Part shown: in pieces, positions 1 to 12,174 of the stretch
Layout: each line of letters begins with the position of its first letter
Position numbering within the stretch: position 1 is the stretch's first letter
Position numbers and translations under genes: made by a program
Notes under the pieces: model-generated
The model's input: the letters and a program-made list of their open reading frames with translations, nothing else
Databases searched by the model: none
What the model was told of the DNA's origin: nothing
NCBI GenBank assembly: GCA_037013555.1
Contig: JASUAD010000010.1
Location: 32,982,881-33,046,880, forward strand
Source of the DNA: Sextonia rubra
Taxonomy: Eukaryota > Streptophyta > Magnoliopsida > Laurales > Lauraceae
Direction: 5' to 3'
DNA: 64,000 nt

Positions 1-1215
1 ACGTATCATTGGAAAGCTTGGGATGAGGAGAATGACTCGGCAAATCGCTAGACTGGTTTCGGGCCACTGGTGATGTGGAATTCAAGCATTTTTAATGCAA
101 GGTTGGTGTTTTTTAGTAAAACCTAAACGGGTCAACCCAACATGACCCGTCTAACCTGAATTTATTGCGTGTTGGGTCAGGTTGACCTGACACGACCCTT
201 TTAATACCCTTTTTTTTTAATGCGAGACAAAGAAGGGGAAAAAAAAGGAAAAAAAAAAACACAATCAACGGTGAAAGATGGCCACAAAATGGTGGAAAAT
301 GACGGCGAAAGCAAACAAGGGGTGCAACCATTTCTCGCCCAACCCACCATCTTCAACACCTCCGTCATCCATAACACTACCAAACACCAATCATCATCTC
401 TCTTGTTTCTTCCCATATCTTTATTCCACTAAAAATAACACTTGCATCTTCTTCCGCCAACACCATAATCCATCTTCACGATCTCTATTGTGATTCCATC
501 TTTCCTCCCAATCTAAAGAGCCCCATCAAACCCAGCCTCCACCACAAAACAGGAGCTCATCATCTTCACTAGAACCTTGACACCAATCCATCATTGCATC
601 TTCTCCTCTTGCAAACATGCTGTCATCTTCTCCAACCTCTACTTAGCCTTCTTCCCCAACCGTCTTAACTTTTGTCTAGAGCGCCCTGTCCATTTTCATC
701 ACCAGCCAAAAATGCAGTACTGTAGAAGCTCTTGTAGTACTTGAATGTGGTGGAGATGCATCTGGTGAAGGAGATCTCGCCAAGGTAAATGTTCTGCTTC
801 AAAGTATAAAAGAAAAGGAGTATTGGGAACTTAGGGTTTGCTATGGTGGTATAGCCACCCACTCCTAGCTGGTGGGAGCCGTTCCTTTCTACTTCTTTGG
901 CCACTGAGCCAATGAGCAATAGAAAAAAAGAAAAAAGAGAAGGAGTATCGATATCGGTTGGGCTTCCAAAGTTATGGCCCGCGGGGCCACTGCCATTCAC
1001 ACATATCTATTAGGGCCTTTTTTTTTTCACTGGATACCTGAGGTGGTTTTCCCCGTAAAATACTCATTTTTAAATTCTGTGGAAATGAATTCTGAAACTA
1101 ATTTGAATAAATAAAGGGTCTGCACTCTGCAGTTCCACATATAAATCAGAAAAGACCAATAAACCCAATAAAGGGGCAAATAGCTCAAGACCCTCGTCTA
1201 ACAAACAAATCTCTT

Positions 1216-1329
1216 GGAAGCTTCTTCAACTTGGAGAATTTATATAATAATTTCCAATGTTTATTGCATGTTCGGAACAAGGAAGCTTCTTTAACTTGGA
1301 GAATTGGTATAATAACTTCCAACGTTTAT
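1216..1329. repeat. Tandem duplication, 65-bp period
   Basis: The segment starting at 1216 (GGAAGCTTCTTCAACTTGG) is repeated from 1281 with a few substitutions, and each copy ends in a GTTTATT-type sequence. Only two copies are seen. It looks like a local duplication with no coding sense. Confidence 0.75.
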
Positions 1330-2024
1330 TTTGATCTTCAAAATACCTCATGCTTGTTCCTATAGTGAAGACATCTTCTATATTGTTTTTACAAATGCGA
1401 AACCATGCTTCTCTCTCTTAGTTCTTGATGCTATAAATCATGGTCTCATTATGAGAAATACTATGATGTTGAAACTTTTTATTTCCATTATCTGATTTCT
1501 ATAGTTGTTGCAGGAGTGAGCCATATTATCTTATAAAAGGTCGGATCTATTAGTTGAGCATTACTATCTCCCTCACTTCTTTCTCATCTCCGATTATGAG
1601 TCTCTGGAAGCCTTTTGGGGACTGCTTAATCCTTATACATACTGCATGCCCGTCAGATGCATGCTTAAATATGGTCTTTTCCTTCATACTCTGGTTATGA
1701 AACAAAGGATGTTTCTGTTTTTCATGTCAATGAATTCCTTTCATACTAGAAAACTGGTTTTGTTGGTTGCAATCTCTGACTTGTTCCCATTGACTTGTTT
1801 TCATTTGGTCATTGTAAAAGTTAGGAAACTTTAGAGCAACATTGGAGCAATGTTAGCAATAGAGATTTCAGAGTATAAGAAAGCTATGGCTTGTACGTAA
1901 CAAGCAAGAAATCTGCTGTTTGGCTCTTACCAACTGTTTAAAAATCACCTTGTATATATTTACAGTTTGCCATGGACTAATTAGGGGATATGCTCCAATG
2001 TATTAAATTGTCAAAAAATGGCAC

Positions 2025-2044
2025 CTCTCTCTCTCTCTCTCTCT
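2025..2044. repeat. (CT)n microsatellite
   Basis: Ten uninterrupted CT units in non-coding DNA. Confidence 0.9.
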
Positions 2045-2994
2045 AAAAAATTCTTCGAATGGGAAACAGTGTTATTATTTGAATTTCATTTCTATTATTA
2101 GTGTTCTTTTAGAAGGGAATCAAAATACCATTCAAAGCCACATTACTGAATTTGTCGCTTGCATTTTGAATCTTTGATACTTGGTTTGGAGCAAAAGATC
2201 ATTTTCAAATTTGTGATGATTGTCGTCTTTATTTATCAATTCTCTGTGGGACCTTAGTAAAGTAGTCTTCTATATTAGTTTAAAAAATTGCGGGCTCCCT
2301 CCGTGGATGATGGAGTTTTTTCTCAAAAACCACACTAACTGAGTGAACCTTTTGATATTGAGCCATTACATTGCAACAAGCTCAATTAGAGAAGGATGCA
2401 CTTAATTTAATGAGGTGTGGGAAAGCAACCTAAATACTTTTAAAAGAAAGATGGAGAGCTCAAATGAGACTCATCGCCACCTTCATTCACAAATGATAAA
2501 TCATTACCCATGTGCTTTCAGTGAAAGCAAAGTGAAAACTAATCCCTCCCACCGAACGCCTTTTTTTATCCCTATTAGCGGCTTTTATGCAATCAATCCA
2601 AATAATTTCTCCCAGTAGCAAAGATAACAAACTAAAAGTGGCTCTGCTGGCCAGTGCATGTGATGGGCATCCCATCCAGATAGCAGAACCTTCATTTTAT
2701 GCAGAAAGAAGGGGAGTGAATACTTCATTTTCGTTTGTGTAGTACTGCTGAAAATGGTTTTCAACCTCTTGGATTAGAATATGCATAGGGAATATTTTTT
2801 TGACAAATATACTTTTACCTGAAAAAGTAAAAAATCGCAACAGAGAATGCAGTTTGACCCGATGTTCTAGATGTTTGTGCTTTGGGTTCTCAAATTCTTA
2901 ATATACTGGAATAAAAGTTTCTACATGGCTCTTGCCTTTTAAAGAAAAATACCATTGAAAGACTACTCCAAATCTCTCACTTATCCTAAAAGCA

Positions 2995-3665
2995 GGGTCC
3001 ATGTTCACAATCTCAAAGAATATTATCCCACTTTGTTATTCTTAAACTGGGTTACATGTTCACAGTCATAAAAGGTGGTCTTATATTATAATTCCTATAA
3101 CGGTGGCTCCTATATTCACAATCCCAAAAAGTGGAGGAGCCTTATTGTCAATAATACAAATATGGGCTCACATTGTGAATTTTATGAATGTGATCCCATA
3201 TTCTAATTTCTAAAAGTGAGTAACATGTTATATATAATTTTTAAAAATAGGTTACAAGTTCAAAATTAAAAAAGGGGACTCACTTAGAATTCCTATAAAA
3301 ATGGGTTCACACTGCAAATCCAATGAATGTGCCCCCATAATTTAATTTTTAAAAGTGGCCTCCACATTGTAATTTTTAAATGTGAGTCCTATATCCGCAA
3401 TCATAAAAAGCGACTTCACTTTATAATATCTTAATGTGGGTTACATGGTCAAGATCACAAATTGTAGTACATATTTTAATTTTTAAAGGTTTGTATACGT
3501 TATAATTTTTAAAGGTAAGTCCTATATTTGCATTTAGAAAAAGGTTGTCCCACGTTATAACTCTTATAAAAGTGGGGTAAATCATATGAATATAAGCCCC
3601 AAATTCTAATTTTTAAATGTGCGTACTATATTATAATTTTTAAAGGTGGGTCCATGCACGACAAT
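2995..3665. repeat. Degenerate short-unit tandem repeat (minisatellite-like)
   Basis: Over about 670 bp a loose unit of roughly 35-45 bp recurs many times. It resembles TTTTTAAAGGTGGGTCC followed by TATATTCACAATC. Variants such as GGGTTACATGTTCACA, GTGAGTAACATG and GGTGGGTCCATG are spaced along it. The copies are strongly diverged and differ in length, so this is a visual call. No open frame accompanies it. Confidence 0.6.
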
Positions 3666-5100
3666 AATAGAATGCCATAGACAATAATAGATAGTTCCCA
3701 CATTATAAATCCTAGGATTCTACCAAAAAAATATTATACAACATATTTTCATTAAAGTAAATTAATATAATGTTGCCAAGCAAGTTTTGGAGAGTATAGT
3801 ATGAGCACAACCTAATCCCAACGCAAAATTGGAAACAAGAAGAGAATAATGCCAAATAAGTCTTTAGCTAGAGACTTTATTTGATTTCTGTGGGTCCCAC
3901 TTGGTTCATCCCCATGGCAAGGGTGAGGGAGACTTCAAAATGGGTGAATTTTTGCTTATGAGTGGACGACATTGCAATCTAGCCCAACAAAAACTACTTG
4001 AGCCCAACTTTGATCAATGCTTTTCTTTTACACTTTCATCTTTTACCCCACCACCCAATCTCCAACATTGCCAAGTTTTGTGTTCATTAAATCTTTACCT
4101 ACCATCGAATTAAATTAAAAAAAGAAAAAAAAATTCAAGGGCCAGGGTAATTAGAAATTCAAAACTATTATTCATAAAGAGACCTTTTTATACATCACAC
4201 ACTGAATCCAATGATAGGAATGAATACAAGTGGGCCCCACGAGCTGGACTTGGGCGAAAATATTCCGTGGCCCACTTTAAAAATTACTGCTGTGGTTTTA
4301 GTAAACCGGGATCTTCGGAGATCAATCCTGTTGATAATGATGATATGCTTCAATACGAAAGAGAGATTTTTGGAATTCAATCCTCGTGGATGGTGGTCGC
4401 GACGAGAGATTTTCGGAATTGAATATTTGTGGAATGGTATGCCTGAACATAAGAGGGTTAACAGATGAATAGACGAATTCATAGCGTACTCCAAAATGTT
4501 ATACGGCACTGTAATCACTCCGCAATCAACGCCGGCTTTGGGGCCACCCTCCATCACAAGGTGGACCTCAAGTGTGGGCATAAAGGCATGACACGTGGAA
4601 AACTAATTATAACAAACGTGAAATGTTTAGGCGTGTGACCGTTAGAGCTGCAGCAAATTTAGGCGCTGATAACAACTTTGTTTACTAAATTTACATATAA
4701 CCACCAGGCTTTTATACTTCCGCAAGTTCTTTTTTTTTTTTTTTGTTTTACGTACAACCTCTACATTACGGATTAACCAAAGGCTGAAAAAAATTTCTTT
4801 ATGCTCACTTTACTAGTATTCTTAAAGGATAAGAAACCCTCTTGGTATACAGTAACTTTCTACTACCTATCCCATGACTAAATTAGACACTAAAATTGTA
4901 TAGTAAGTATAAATTATTTACAGAGAAGTCGGTATTATAGTTTGAGCAATTTTTATTACATCAAACACTAATAATTTAATTGCAAGAAGAAAAAAAAAGT
5001 GGAGAAAATTACCTTTAAGATTTAAATCATGAATTATTTTCTCCATCTCAAATTTCCCTTCCTCCTATCCACTTCCAAATATGCTAATATAAGATAAATG

Positions 5101-5237
5101 TGTTACACCCTATTCCACGTCGCTTATCAATGAAATATGAGCTTGGTATATAATAAATTATGTATGTTATTACTAATAATTTGAGTTTAAACATTTTGGA
5201 CCATGTAAAAAGCATACTAAGTTATGGGATCGTTACA
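5101..5237 (+). mobile_element. Solo LTR of a TRIM-type element
   Basis: This 137-bp sequence starts TGTTACACCC and ends CGTTACA. It is collinear with the two 153-bp LTRs of the complete TRIM at 58587-59116, sharing AATGAAATATGAG and the AATTTGNGTTTAAGCATTTT region. The flanks are AAATG on the left and AAATA on the right, a target duplication with one mismatch. It is therefore probably an old solo LTR of the same family. It lies about 580 bp upstream of the arabinogalactan-peptide start codon. Confidence 0.75.
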
Positions 5238-5627
5238 AAATATATCTTAATTTTACTAAAAAAAATACATTATTTCGTGAACATGATAATAAGAAAACAT
5301 TGTTGTGAGTACAAAATTCAGATGGTTGTATTTAAAGTTTTTTAAAATTTAAAGGGATTATTTACAAAGAATGCAAATGCAGCTGTTTAGCCCTTAAATT
5401 TCTATTTTCAAACTATTTCAAAAACAAATCACAATCCAATAGGCAGTTAAAGATTGACAACCAAACGTGTTGTCCAGATCTCTCAATCCAGCTGTAGCTG
5501 TATGACACCTAATATATCGCTCGGGCAGTTCGGGCAGCCCAATCACGTCGCGAGAGAAGGCACAGACAGCCCGGCTTCCCCTTCGACGGGCAGCCCGGGC
5601 ACCCGCGTTCTTCCAACTTCCTTCTCC

Positions 5628-5635
5628 TATATAAA
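5628..5635 (+). promoter_or_regulatory. TATA box of the arabinogalactan peptide gene
   Basis: TATATAAA lies 182 bp before the ATG. It is followed by a C/T-rich leader typical of plant 5' untranslated regions. Confidence 0.65.
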
Positions 5636-5816
5636 CCCTCTCTCCTTCCCAAAACCTTCACTTCACCCTTTATCTTTACAATATCCCTTTTACTTTACTC
5701 TCCACGCTACTTTACTTCTACAATTCCTCTTCTTCTCTCTTCCAAGGAGGAATCGTAGATTCAAAGCAAAACAACTACAAAAAGAAAGAACCAAAAGAGA
5801 AGGAAGAAAAATAAAA

Positions 5817-5999
5817 ATGGAGTCTCTAAAGCTGAGATTTTTCGCCGTTGTCTTGGTGGCTGTTGCAGCCATGGCTTCCGCCCAGCAGGCGGCTGCCGCC
5901 GACGCTCCGGCGCCGAGCCCTGCCTCCGACGCCACCGGCTTCGCACCCACCCTCTACGCCTCCTTCACTGCTCTTCTCTTGGGCTACTTTTTCTGTTAA
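5817..5999 (+). CDS. Arabinogalactan peptide (AGP12/13/14-like), GPI-anchored
   Basis: This is a single-exon, 60-residue protein. Residues 1 to about 27 form a signal peptide (basic K5/R7, then a hydrophobic VVLVAVAAMA core ending in an Ala-rich stretch). A short Pro/Ala/Ser core follows, DAPAPSPASDA at 29-39. Its spaced Pro residues fit hydroxylation and arabinogalactan O-glycosylation. Residues 42-60 are hydrophobic and end at the stop, as expected for a GPI-anchor signal removed in the ER. Known AG-peptides have this layout and length and end as 10-13 residue glycopeptides on the outer plasma membrane or in the wall. The ATG at 5817 is chosen because the signal peptide starts there, although the frame stays open upstream. 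A TATA box is at 5628 and the leader is long and A-rich. The exact subgroup is inferred from overall resemblance. No abnormality is seen. Confidence 0.93.
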   Translation: MESLKLRFFAVVLVAVAAMASAQQAAAADAPAPSPASDATGFAPTLYASFTALLLGYFFC

Positions 6000-6356
6000 A
6001 GATCGCATCTTTTCCTCATTTCCTTTGATGGGTTTTCTTTATTTCTTTCATGGAGATGAGCACGCCGTGGAGCCGGAGATGGGGTGATTGATATTCTTCT
6101 TTTATTTATATTTTGGGTTTTCTTTTAGATTTTTATTTTAGTTATATGTTCTTGCTGGAGATGTGAGTGGTTTTTGGAGAAGATGAAGGGTTAGAGATGG
6201 TTTGATGATGGAGGGATTGTGGGGTTTGATGTTGGAGCTTTTCTTCTTTTTTTTGTTAGATGGTTAGGAAATAAAAGGTTTTAGAGTGGAGGGATTGTTT
6301 CTACCAGCATTTTCTCTCTTCTTATTTGGGATTGTATTTCTTTGTTTATACATAGA

Positions 6357-6362
6357 AATAAA
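6357..6362 (+). terminator. Candidate polyadenylation signal of the AG-peptide gene
   Basis: AATAAA lies about 360 bp after the stop in a T-rich 3' region. Plant signals are loose and another AATAAA-like site occurs near 6268, so the real 3' end is uncertain. Confidence 0.3.
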
Positions 6363-6399
6363 AATTATTTTTTCTCTATTCTGTGTTGGTGTTTTTGTT

Positions 6400-7588
6400 G
6401 ACTGATGATTAGTAATGTGAAATACTAGAATGGCTTTCATGTCCCTCTTAGTTTTGTGTGTTGTGATCCCACCATAGTTGAAGGATTTGAATGTGGCACT
6501 AGGATATGACAAGCTTCATGATGTGAGTCCTTGCTTTTGGGATGTTGGACTCTGAAAAAACTAAAAAAATTAAGAAGTGAGGAGACAAGAAAATTCAAGA
6601 ATTTCATTGTCACATGTGACCGGTAAATGGCCGTATTAGGTCCACTGTGAATGCTAGGGCCTAGGTGCAATCAGATGATATTAATATGGAGCAGTTTGCA
6701 ATAGGTGGAAGGACATGGTAAAGATTCTATTTATTTTGGTTAGCTGGGTGGATTGCCCACCTAAGCAAATGTAGTTTGTGCTAGACATGGCGACATTTAT
6801 TAGAATTTATGGAAACTTGATTCCAAACAGGCCTGTCGGGAAACGAGCCCTGGATTTAATCATTTGCCAAAGTCTGAAGTCCAATTGAGTCTTCTCTCCT
6901 CCCTTGTCTACAGCGGCATGTCTGCTTTGGCGATGATAGCACATGGATTCTCTGGCCAGAATATCACACGCACATGCATGTGCCTGGATGACTCCACTAG
7001 AAAGGTGGGTCCTCGAATTCATGTTACTTTGTCCCTTTGCCATTTATTGAGTTCAAAAGCTTGCAAGTGCATTCAACGATCAAGGTCCCATTCCTAGGAT
7101 GACCCACCCCTACGGCTCCTATATAGTTTTTTTTTTAATTTATTTATTACAATTTTACTCTACCCTCTGGCGAGGTGAAAGAGTACTTGGGTAAGTAGAC
7201 TTCGGATTCCAACGGGGATGTAAGTGGGTCCTTAATTTTTCAATTACCTGAGGTTTTGACCCGTTGAAATTGGTCTGAATTTCTTGTTGAAGAGGAGGGG
7301 CGGGACCAAATTTTCCTTAAATATGCCATATCCCTAGCCGTTTTGATCATTTATACGATCCAATGGCTGGCGTGATACTTCTCACAATATGGATGTACGA
7401 CTTTGGTAATGTAGGACTGTTGTGTTTTTTTTTTTCATTTAATTAGATAGCATCAAACTCTCTATTCAATTGCGAGATTAAAAAAAAAAACATTGCGATA
7501 TAAGAAAACCAAGTTAGAGCCAAATCCTCCACATCCAATGCCGGCTAAAACCATGAGGTGTAAGATTCCGGCCACCCGATCGCCGGAG
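6400..7588. other. Gene-free stretch
   Basis: Nothing supportable is seen. Short open frames exist on both strands without recognisable motifs, and there is a poly(T) tract near 7121-7132. Confidence 0.5.
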
Positions 7589-8010
7589 ATGGACCCCAAA
7601 AGCTGGGGCGGGATGCTTGAGGATCTGTTGGTGCGCATTTTAGCACTCCTCCCCTTGAAGACCTTGTTTAAGCGGCACCCAACCTAGAAGCACTTCAACT
7701 CTGTCCCCTTCTCTTCCTCCTTCCTCTCTCACCAAGGTCCTACTCCTCTCCTCCTTCCTCCTCCTCTCCGACCCCCGCTTCCCCCTTTATGACGCCTTCC
7801 TCGATTGCTGGCACACGTTAGATCCCCCCGGCTATCCTGCACCACCCACCTCATCTCCACCTCTAATTGCCTCCTCTGCTTCTCCCTCCCCAACTCCTTC
7901 CTCATCTACAATTTCCTCACCAAGTCCATGAAAATCATCCAATTCGAAAGCATACCAGCCCGCTACCGCCGGAGCCATCGTCGCTGCCTCTTTCCCGTTT
8001 GCTGCTGTTG
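7589..8010 (+). pseudogene. F-box protein relic
   Basis: From the ATG at 7589 the frame reads MDPKSWGGMLEDLLVRILALLPLK, then a Phe-Lys-Arg stretch. It resembles the start of an F-box (LPEDLLxRILxxLPxKxL), the Skp1-binding motif of SCF ubiquitin ligases. A TAG follows at 7685-7687 where the motif should run on to its conserved Trp. Past it, F-box/kelch-like pieces continue in shifted frames: a Ser/Phe-rich stretch near 7700, then in another frame from about 7860 the segment NCLLCFSLPNSFLIYNFLTK. The second resembles the 'GGLLCF...NPLTK' region after the F-box in plant F-box/kelch proteins. Nothing like the C-terminal repeats is visible. The stop and at least one frame change make it non-functional as read. 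Identification rests on motif resemblance. Confidence 0.5.
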
Positions 8011-8019
8011 AGGAAGAAC

Positions 8020-11000
8020 AGAAAGGTGGGGCCTAGGTTTTCTGTTACAAATCCCAAATAGAAATCAAAGAAGAAGGTGACTCCTGTTGCAGGTTTTTTT
8101 TTTTTTTAACCTCTCACAGAAGGGTAAGTTCAATGCACTCCGGTTAGATGTAAAAAAAATAGGGCCATTGTTATACTTGATTATTGCCGTGCACCCACAC
8201 CTTAGATAAAGTTTATGGTTTGATGATTCCATTATATAAATTTTTTTAGTAAGATCCTCAAAAAGAAAATGAAAAAAAGGGATAGTCATTGTTTGTAAAG
8301 AAAGAAAAAAAATATAGTTATCAATAGTTTTGGACCCAAACCTAGAGCTGAATCCAAATCTATTCCAGCCGGTTCCCACTGGTTTCTGTTCTATAGTTTG
8401 AAAAATGATTTCAATTCCAATTTCACCTTCAACTTAGATTGAAATGAACAACTAGGTAATAACTGATGCCTCCTACCATTAGTTTAAGAGGTCCCTCTTG
8501 GCTCCTATATAATTTCTACGTTGATTTTGTGAACAACTTGAGGTCACTTGGTTGGTTTGGCAACCTCTATCTCACTGCTATCTAGGGTTTGATCTCATTT
8601 TATAGTGGCCTCTTCTTAATGTTTGAGTTCTCCTTTTGAATGTACAGGCTCTTTTTTCATATATGTGAGCTATTTCCTTGCACGTGTAGGCTCTCTCATA
8701 GGTCTTAACCCCTTCTTTGTGTAAAAAAAAAAAAACGAAAAAAAAAAGAAGGTAGTGTGAGAGTTCACATATTTTGAAAAACTAGGTGTAGTTTAATATA
8801 TTTTGACCCAACTCAAATTGAGGTGGATTTATATTTTAATTTCTATTTTCGCCTCATTTTTATCACTAATTTATTATTTGCTAATCAAAATAATATACCA
8901 ATAAAGGGGTTGGATTGGATTGGATTGGAAAGAGTCCTCCTTTGGACACAGCTTGTTTGTGTACAGAAGCATGTAGATTTCTTTTTCTTTCTTTTTTTTT
9001 TTTTGTTGGCATTCCTACCTCCACTAAAAAATGCAATTCTATATATTAATAGAAAATCAAAATCATCTTTGTTAAATTTTAAAGTACATTTTCTAGAAAA
9101 TCTTTAGTTTAATTTATTTGTTTTATTTTATTTTTATTTTTGAGTGTTGTAGTGAGGTTATTATGTATTTTTGTGTGGAGGCATTTTGATTTTGTAATGG
9201 GTCCCACCTGCACATGTGTAGATGACACGTGTCACTCTCTATTAACTTCTCTCCATCCAACTACTTTTCCAGCTTTCCATATTAGTACATCATATCTTCA
9301 CTAAGCCCAATATACATTTTCTCATACGCTTTATTACTCTCATCCACTTCTTCATATACTACTCACTTTTCTATATGCTTTATTACTCCTAATACTTTTC
9401 TATATACTACACCATTATTTTCCATATGCCTCATTACTCATTTCACTTTTCCATATACCAATCTTAGTCTTTCTATACATCCAACTACTTCCATTCAACC
9501 ATCTCTCCTTTTCCCATGACCTTTTACTAATTATCTTTATTTTCCATACAACCACCTCATTATGCGAGCATCTTCCAAATCACTTATATATGTGTATATG
9601 GTGGCCTCTTTAAGCCAATATCCATCAAACTTATCTTGAAGCAACTAGAGAGGAGTGTAGTCATATCAACAACAAGCCCATATCTTGTGCAAGTGGTGGC
9701 CTCAAGTTAAACCTATAAGATTTATCTTTTAATGAAGTTTTTTTCCCCTTTTATCTTTTGATTGTTGTTCATCTATCTTGGTTTGAGTCTTGGGATAGTG
9801 TAGTTTTCTCACACTAATTGAGAAGCAGAATTTTGAATTTTTTGTTTTCGTCTTTTTCCACGATATGTATCAACAAAAATCAGTTGTTGCACTAAATAAT
9901 GGAAGAATTAGAATAATTTCTCTACAATCTTTATCAACAAAAATCAGTTGTTGCAATAAATAATGGAAGAATTAGAATATATTTTTTTTTGAAATCTTCT
10001 AGGAGCACAAATGCATCAAAGCAGAGTCAGAGTAGGAGGGCAAGAATCAAGTTTGGATAGGTTACCCCATCACATTGCCCTACCCACTTCTCTCCTCTAG
10101 GGCATACTTGTGCAATGCTGCCAAAAAGACATTTTGTTTGTGAACTTACCCTCTTTCTCTTCTAAAAACAGCCTTTTTGGACTCTCCTATAGGAAATGGT
10201 TTTTCAAGGAATCACAATCCACAAAATAGAGACAGCCATGGGCACGGCAAGCGTAACATTTTCTATAGCCTTTCTGGATAAAGTGTGTTATAACAGATAG
10301 CAAATTGCATCATAAAAAAATTAAGTGATTATGAGCAAAGCCTATGGGTTACGGTTGAGTCGAACACTATGAGTAACATAAGCATGATCAGCCCAGACAC
10401 GACTCATTTATTAATCCCATTCACCATGTTAACCAGAACTCAATATATGAGTCAACTTACTTTAATCCTTTTGACAATGGAAACCCAAATTCAATCAAGA
10501 AGTTAAAAAGGTTATCGTCCGAAATGGTTAGGTTATAAGGTAATGCGCGGAAGGTGGGGGGCAATGGGTAGCCATTTACTCAGACCGAACTAGTCCCAAC
10601 CCATGAAATACTTATCTCAGACCCAGATAATTTTGGGTCTGAGTCTGGCCTAAAGATAATCGGTCTGGTTCCATACAGTTTCAGAAGTCTGACCCGAGCG
10701 GCTGCTTCTGAAATGTATATATGTGCAATATGATTATCTATTGTCCATCACTTTTAATACTTCCTGATTTTTTTTTTCCGGCTGAGTTGGCTTAGTACCC
10801 AGGATGGTAAAGGGCACAAATATTAAACATTATATTACGGCCACTGATCTCTCCTAAGATGCCATCTTGTAAGCCCCAATGACACCCACTTGAATGCACA
10901 CCAATATAGGATGGTGTAATGGAGAGATCATATTGTGGATATAGTATTGGACAAAAACCATTTCAATCAGATCTTCACATCCATTGATTTAAGGGTAAAA

Positions 11001-12170
11001 CCCTTATTGGAAAACTCAATCCAACATCAATGTAGTTTGGATTTGTGTTAAATTAGTGTGAGTTGCAATTTATGAGGATTAAAGAGATTGAGGGGGTTAA
11101 ATTGATCACAAAGGTCATATGTGATGGAAAAAAGAGTGTCTCTCACCATCTCACGCAAGCTGTGAAAGCTTGCTAATGGGTTTTCCATAGACCCTGTCTC
11201 CAAAGTCCAAGCCAATGACTTTACAGGTTTGTGTACGTGTGACGGAATTTAGATTTGAGACTTGGATGATAACTCGAATAAGTTGGGTTTAAGTATGGAT
11301 GTTGGGACTCAGACCCGTTGGGGACTCAAACCTATACCTGGAATTAATGACATTTTAATTGTTTAGATATGAATATAGCTGAGCATGGCTCCTTACTCAA
11401 GTAGTAAGAAGCGGCAGTTCTCACTTGCAGGATTCGAACCTTGAGTATGCCGTCTTTTTTTTGTGTGTCGGCTTCCTTCCTACTTGTGTAGGCATTTTTT
11501 TTATGTGTGCGGACTTCTTTCCTAAATGAGTGGGCTGTCTTTCCATGTATGTAGGCTCTTTCTTAGGATTGAGGTAAAAAATGGATATAGCTAGTTCCAA
11601 CCCAAACTTGATTTGCGGCAATCGCTAGCCAAGCCGAACTCATTTATTAATTGCATCAGATATGCTATCTTAAATCTAACATAAAAAGAAAAGTCAATTT
11701 GAAACATGAATTCGAGATGCAACTCTAACCCGGCCCCAACTTGACTTGATCTAAAACACTTCCTCACCTCTAACCAGTGTAATTTTTGTTGCCACAAAAT
11801 TTTTAACTGAGAATGCAAAAAATATGACAAGCTTGCCTTTATCTTAACCAAAATTGTAGTCATATAGAGATAGAATCATATGGCCCATTGTTTTTACCAA
11901 ATTTAAATTAATATTTCTTGATAAGATTCATCTTCTGGGACTAAAAATAGAGTTAAGACTCAAGGACTTGTAAATGGGCACATGTGGCATTAGTATTTGT
12001 GAATAAGTCCCTACATTTTTTTAATACCTTCAATATCCCCAAAATCAATAGCCTTCCAACCACTATAAGTCTTTTAAGTAAAGACACTTTTGCCCATCTC
12101 TTTATCCCTATATATGCATAATTTCAAAAAGTTAGACTTGCTTTTCCCTACATCAAAAGTTACGTTAATA
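8020..12170. other. Gene-free stretch with transposon debris
   Basis: No gene can be supported. A GGATT-type mini-repeat lies near 8906-8930. A 64-bp tandem duplication is listed separately. Near 11950-12060 there is one end of the long-TIR element family, with 'TTGTAAATGGGC', a later 'TTTGTGAATAAGTCCC' and 'CAATATCCCC'. Pieces at 10540-10710 and 11280-11430 repeat 'GGGTCTGAG' and 'CAGACCCG' words but have no ends. Confidence 0.45.
9868..9982. repeat. Tandem duplication, 64-bp period
   Basis: The sequence starting TATCAACAAAAATCAGTTG at 9868 is repeated from 9932 almost exactly, through GGAAGAATTAGAATA. Two copies are present. Confidence 0.85.
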
Positions 12171-12174
12171 TAAA

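Larger units (their letters stand above)
1..5100. other. Gene-free intergenic stretch
   Basis: I see no coding region I can support in this AT-rich block. Open frames are short, overlap on both strands and lack recognisable protein motifs. Positions 127-210 hold a GGGTCA/TGACCC-rich patch of the kind often found in decayed plant transposons, but with no defined ends. Two local repeats are listed separately (1216-1329, 2995-3665). Confidence 0.5.

Noticed and set aside
127..210. GGGTCA/TGACCC-rich inverted words suggesting a hAT-type end
   Set aside because: No second terminus or target duplication is visible and the window edge is close. Evidence is insufficient for an element call.
5690..6087. 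Arg/Ala-rich frames around the AG-peptide gene
   Set aside because: They are shadows of the GC-rich arabinogalactan-peptide coding region in other frames and on the other strand.
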